Source: Deltaproteobacteria bacterium
GTDB taxonomy: Bacteria > Desulfobacterota > Desulfarculia > Adiutricales > Adiutricaceae
Length of the DNA: 5,792 nucleotides
NCBI GenBank assembly: GCA_031267005.1
Contig: JAIRZX010000658.1
Coordinates: 1 to 5,792, forward strand
Reading direction: 5' to 3'
A program made the position numbers and the translations under genes. This document shows, piece by piece, positions 5,733 through 5,792 of the stretch (its first letter is position 1; each line of letters opens with the position of its first letter). The notes under the pieces are model-generated. The model made no database searches. It was not told the origin of the DNA and saw only the letters and a list, made by a program, of their open reading frames with translations.

Positions 5733-5792
5733 AGGGCGGGGCGCGGGAAAGGGCGCGGTTCGGCTTGGGGCGGGGGAATGGGCTCGGCTGGG

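Noticed and set aside
5733..5792. Terminator or gene start after lptD
   Set aside because: The 60 bp are G-rich with no stem followed by a T-run and no start codon with a convincing ribosome binding site and reading frame within the window.

Overview
The window is a high-GC stretch of a Gram-negative chromosome. Three genes read rightward: the 3' end of a UvrD/PcrA-type DNA helicase gene (1-396), a complete folC for folylpolyglutamate/dihydrofolate synthase (1244-2599), and a complete lptD for the outer-membrane LPS transporter (2739-5732). The presence of LptD means the cell has an LPS-bearing outer membrane. The style of the helicase C-terminus, of FolC and of LptD, together with the GC-rich composition, suggests a deltaproteobacterium (Desulfobacterota/Desulfovibrio-like). 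That placement is inferred from family resemblance and was not computed.

Layout. The helicase fragment keeps its motifs V and VI and ends in a basic, low-complexity tail. It is followed by an 847-bp gap (397-1243) with no convincing gene. The gap holds a decameric tandem repeat array (491-600), a near-consensus sigma70-type promoter (TTGACC, 16-bp spacer, TATAAT at 802-829), and just downstream of it a run of potential RNA hairpins (849-914). The rest is GC-rich sequence leading to folC. folC and lptD are 139 bp apart, with a GC-rich hairpin between them and no U-tract terminator, so they could be co-transcribed. The last 60 bp (5733-5792) are G-rich, and I see no gene or terminator there.

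The three proteins do not share a pathway: DNA unwinding, folate polyglutamylation and LPS export. The only link visible here is a possible folC-lptD transcription unit.

The most notable theme is repeat expansion. Four separate simple-sequence expansions lie within about 3.5 kb: an exact 30-bp duplication in the helicase, the 10-bp array in the gap, a pyrimidine tract encoding a Ser-Leu repeat before the LptD signal sequence, and a collagen-like Gly-X-Pro block in the periplasmic N-terminal part of LptD. The collagen-like insert and long N-terminal extension of LptD are the best candidates for something undescribed. I found no CRISPR array, insertion sequence, tRNA or rRNA, and no clear evidence of a new defence or mobile system.
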